From Lactobacillaceae bacterium (GTDB lineage Bacteria > Bacillota > Bacilli > Lactobacillales > Lactobacillaceae), in assembly GCA_031261865.1 (NCBI GenBank), contig JAISIV010000046.1, positions 1-7,751 on the forward strand: DNA of 7,751 nt, in the 5' to 3' direction. Made by a program: the position numbers and the translations under genes. A model generated the notes under the pieces. The model did no database searches, was not told where the DNA came from, and saw only the letters and a program-made list of their open reading frames with translations. Below, in pieces: positions 6,865-7,751 of this stretch. How positions within the stretch are numbered: the stretch's first letter is position 1; every line of letters starts with the position of its first letter.

Positions 6865-6908
6865 AAAAAAAGTCAATAGGCCGCAATAAATTTGCGTCCT
6901 ATTGACTT
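6865..6908 (-). terminator. Intrinsic terminator in the leader of the peptide gene (probable attenuator)
   Basis: Read on the minus strand, AAGTCAATAGG (6908-6898) pairs perfectly over 11 bp with CCTATTGACTT (6880-6870). After one mismatch, a 5-bp inner stem (CGCAA/TTGCG) closes a 5-base loop. A run of seven T (6871-6865) follows on the minus strand only. It ends 32 bases before the peptide ATG, leaving no room for a promoter between them. It is therefore most simply an attenuator in the 5' leader of the lanthipeptide transcript, although a leftover terminator from upstream cannot be excluded. Confidence 0.85.
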
Positions 6909-6927
6909 AACTCGCTTGAACAAAACA

Positions 6928-6959
6928 AGTATATCACATAAAAAACATTTTTTATTCTA
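6928..6959 (-). promoter_or_regulatory. Candidate promoter(s) of the lanthipeptide operon
   Basis: The minus strand has an extended -10, TGA-TATACT (6936-6928), without a good -35; it would start RNA near G6921, about 13 bases before the terminator stem. A second option is TAGAAT (6959-6954), 18 bases after TTGTTA (6983-6978). Both put the leader terminator inside the transcript. These are consensus matches in AT-rich DNA only. Confidence 0.5.
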
Positions 6960-7034
6960 AAAAGTGTAAAGATACATTAACAAGTCGACCTCAATCCAGA
7001 AGAGCTCGAAAAGCAGTCTTGTCTTTTTTTGCAT

Positions 7035-7082
7035 AAATTAAAAGACAACTTCTCGGACTAGATTAAGTCAGAAAAGTTGTCT
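7035..7082 (-). terminator. Likely terminator downstream of the PnuC gene
   Basis: AGACAACTT (7043-7051) pairs with AAGTTGTCT (7074-7082). The stem continues inward to about 15 paired positions of 17 (two mismatches) around the loop AGATTA. On the minus strand it is followed by TTTTAATTT, an interrupted T-tract; on the plus strand no T-run follows. It lies about 130 bases past the PnuC stop and upstream of the lanthipeptide promoter candidates, so it would insulate the two units. The broken T-tract makes its strength uncertain. Confidence 0.6.
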
Positions 7083-7211
7083 CTAATATCGACATAGACG
7101 CCCTTCATGATTGTTTTTACCAAGTTTTTAATTGCTTTAAATCAGACATTTACGAAACGAATTATAAAATCCTCAGATCTTAAACGACTCCGGGAATTTT
7201 TTTCTGCTTTC

Positions 7212-7751
7212 CTAATCTTCATCTTTAAACCAAAGATAGGCGCCATAGAACGAGTTAATGAGCATCGCAACTTGCAAGACCAGCATTGAGATTGTCGCCC
7301 CACTAATAGCTTGAGATTGGTTAAACCAAATAACGATGTTGATGATATTAACCAAAATCCATGCGATCCATTGTTCGCGGAATGAATAACTCATAAGGAT
7401 TTGCCCTACGATATTCAATGGCAACAATGTAGCATCTAGCCAAACCTGGTTTCCGTTAAGATGACTAGTGGTAAATACCAGAATAAAATACAAAACTACA
7501 GTTCCGGCAATTGAAGCCATTGCAACGGCCAGGGTAATTGTTTTAGATTCAGTAGTATCTGAATCATCAGTTGTCTTTTTTTGTTGGATAGCTTTTGACC
7601 ACATGTAGATGCCAACAAATTGCATCACTAAGAAAAATCCTTGAGTGGCGATATCTGACAAAAGCCAGTTGTGAAGACTGACAGCAAACCAAGTAACTGC
7701 CGAAAGTACTCCCCATGAATAATTTGAAATGTGTCCAATATTAACCAAAGA
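7212..7751 (-). CDS. pnuC: PnuC-family nicotinamide riboside/NMN transporter, C-terminal 179 residues (5' end outside window)
   Basis: Membrane transporter of the PnuC family, which takes up nicotinamide riboside (formerly described as NMN) for NAD salvage; uptake is driven by intracellular phosphorylation. The frame is open to the window edge, so the N-terminus is missing; PnuC proteins usually have about 200-260 residues and seven helices. Visible are a helix ending in GIYMW (47-51), then a charged cytoplasmic loop (KAIQQKKTTDDSDTTESK, about 53-70). Further hydrophobic segments lie at about 72-92, 104-122, 127-143 and 150-173. The family-typical W-x2-W-x3-N is present (W128, W131, N135, in QWIAWILVNIINIVIW). 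A TTG near the window edge is not a credible start. It shares the strand of the lanthipeptide genes, but two terminator-like hairpins intervene, so it is probably a separate unit. Family is likely; the exact vitamer is inferred. Confidence 0.82.
   Translation of the reverse strand, partial: SLVNIGHISNYSWGVLSAVTWFAVSLHNWLLSDIATQGFFLVMQFVGIYMWSKAIQQKKTTDDSDTTESKTITLAVAMASIAGTVVLYFILVFTTSHLNGNQVWLDATLLPLNIVGQILMSYSFREQWIAWILVNIINIVIWFNQSQAISGATISMLVLQVAMLINSFYGAYLWFKDED

Larger units (their letters stand above)
6833..7211. other. 379-base intergenic region between the peptide gene and the PnuC gene
   Basis: No supported gene was seen on either strand. Reading leftward it holds 128 bases after the PnuC stop with no clear signal, the hairpin at 7043-7082, an AT-rich stretch with the candidate promoters (6928-6983), the leader terminator (6865-6908) and the peptide ribosome site. 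Short minus-strand frames of 16 and 25 codons occur here but lack ribosome sites. Confidence 0.7.

Noticed and set aside
6957..7034. Minus-strand 25-codon frame upstream of the leader terminator (MQKKTRLLFELFW...)
   Set aside because: No ribosome binding site, no Cys or RiPP-like composition, and it spans the candidate promoter region.
7107..7289. Plus-strand 60-codon frame overlapping the PnuC 3' end
   Set aside because: No ribosome site, and about half of it is antisense to a recognised transporter gene.

Overview
The window looks like chromosomal DNA of a low-GC Gram-positive bacterium, most likely a lactic acid bacterium (Lactobacillaceae). The basis is AT-rich codon use, AGGAGG-type ribosome binding sites, hairpin-plus-T-tract terminators, and protein types: cytoplasmic GH13 maltodextrin enzymes and a PnuC-type transporter. 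The species is not identified.

Left part (1-3359, plus strand): a carbohydrate operon. It holds the 3' end of a GH13 alpha-glucosidase, a type I pullulanase joined to it by an ATGA stop/start overlap, and a 139-residue membrane protein of unknown function 12 bases further on. The two enzymes carry no export signal in what is visible. Together they would debranch and hydrolyse alpha-glucans or imported maltodextrins inside the cell.

Centre left (3360-3520): a structured convergent junction with two short hairpins, two tandem 41-bp repeats that each fold into a stem, and a 15-bp bidirectional terminator. The stop codon of the facing transporter gene lies inside that terminator.

Centre and right (3498-6960, minus strand): what appears to be a compact class III-type lanthipeptide locus. 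In transcription order: a promoter region; a leader containing a complete intrinsic terminator (probable attenuator); a 35-codon gene for a Thr-rich peptide with two Cys; a spacer with three overlapping inverted half-sites; a fused lyase-kinase-cyclase synthetase (LanKC) with an unusually short cyclase part; and, overlapping it by 8 bases, an MFS transporter, the probable exporter or immunity protein. No leader peptidase and no ABC exporter are visible. The short peptide gene is easily missed by gene callers and is the main discovery candidate.

Right edge (7212-7751, minus strand): the 3' part of a PnuC-family nicotinamide riboside/NMN transporter, running off the window, with a likely terminator at 7035-7082. 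The PnuC, lanthipeptide and MFS genes share a strand, but terminators separate the first from the rest.
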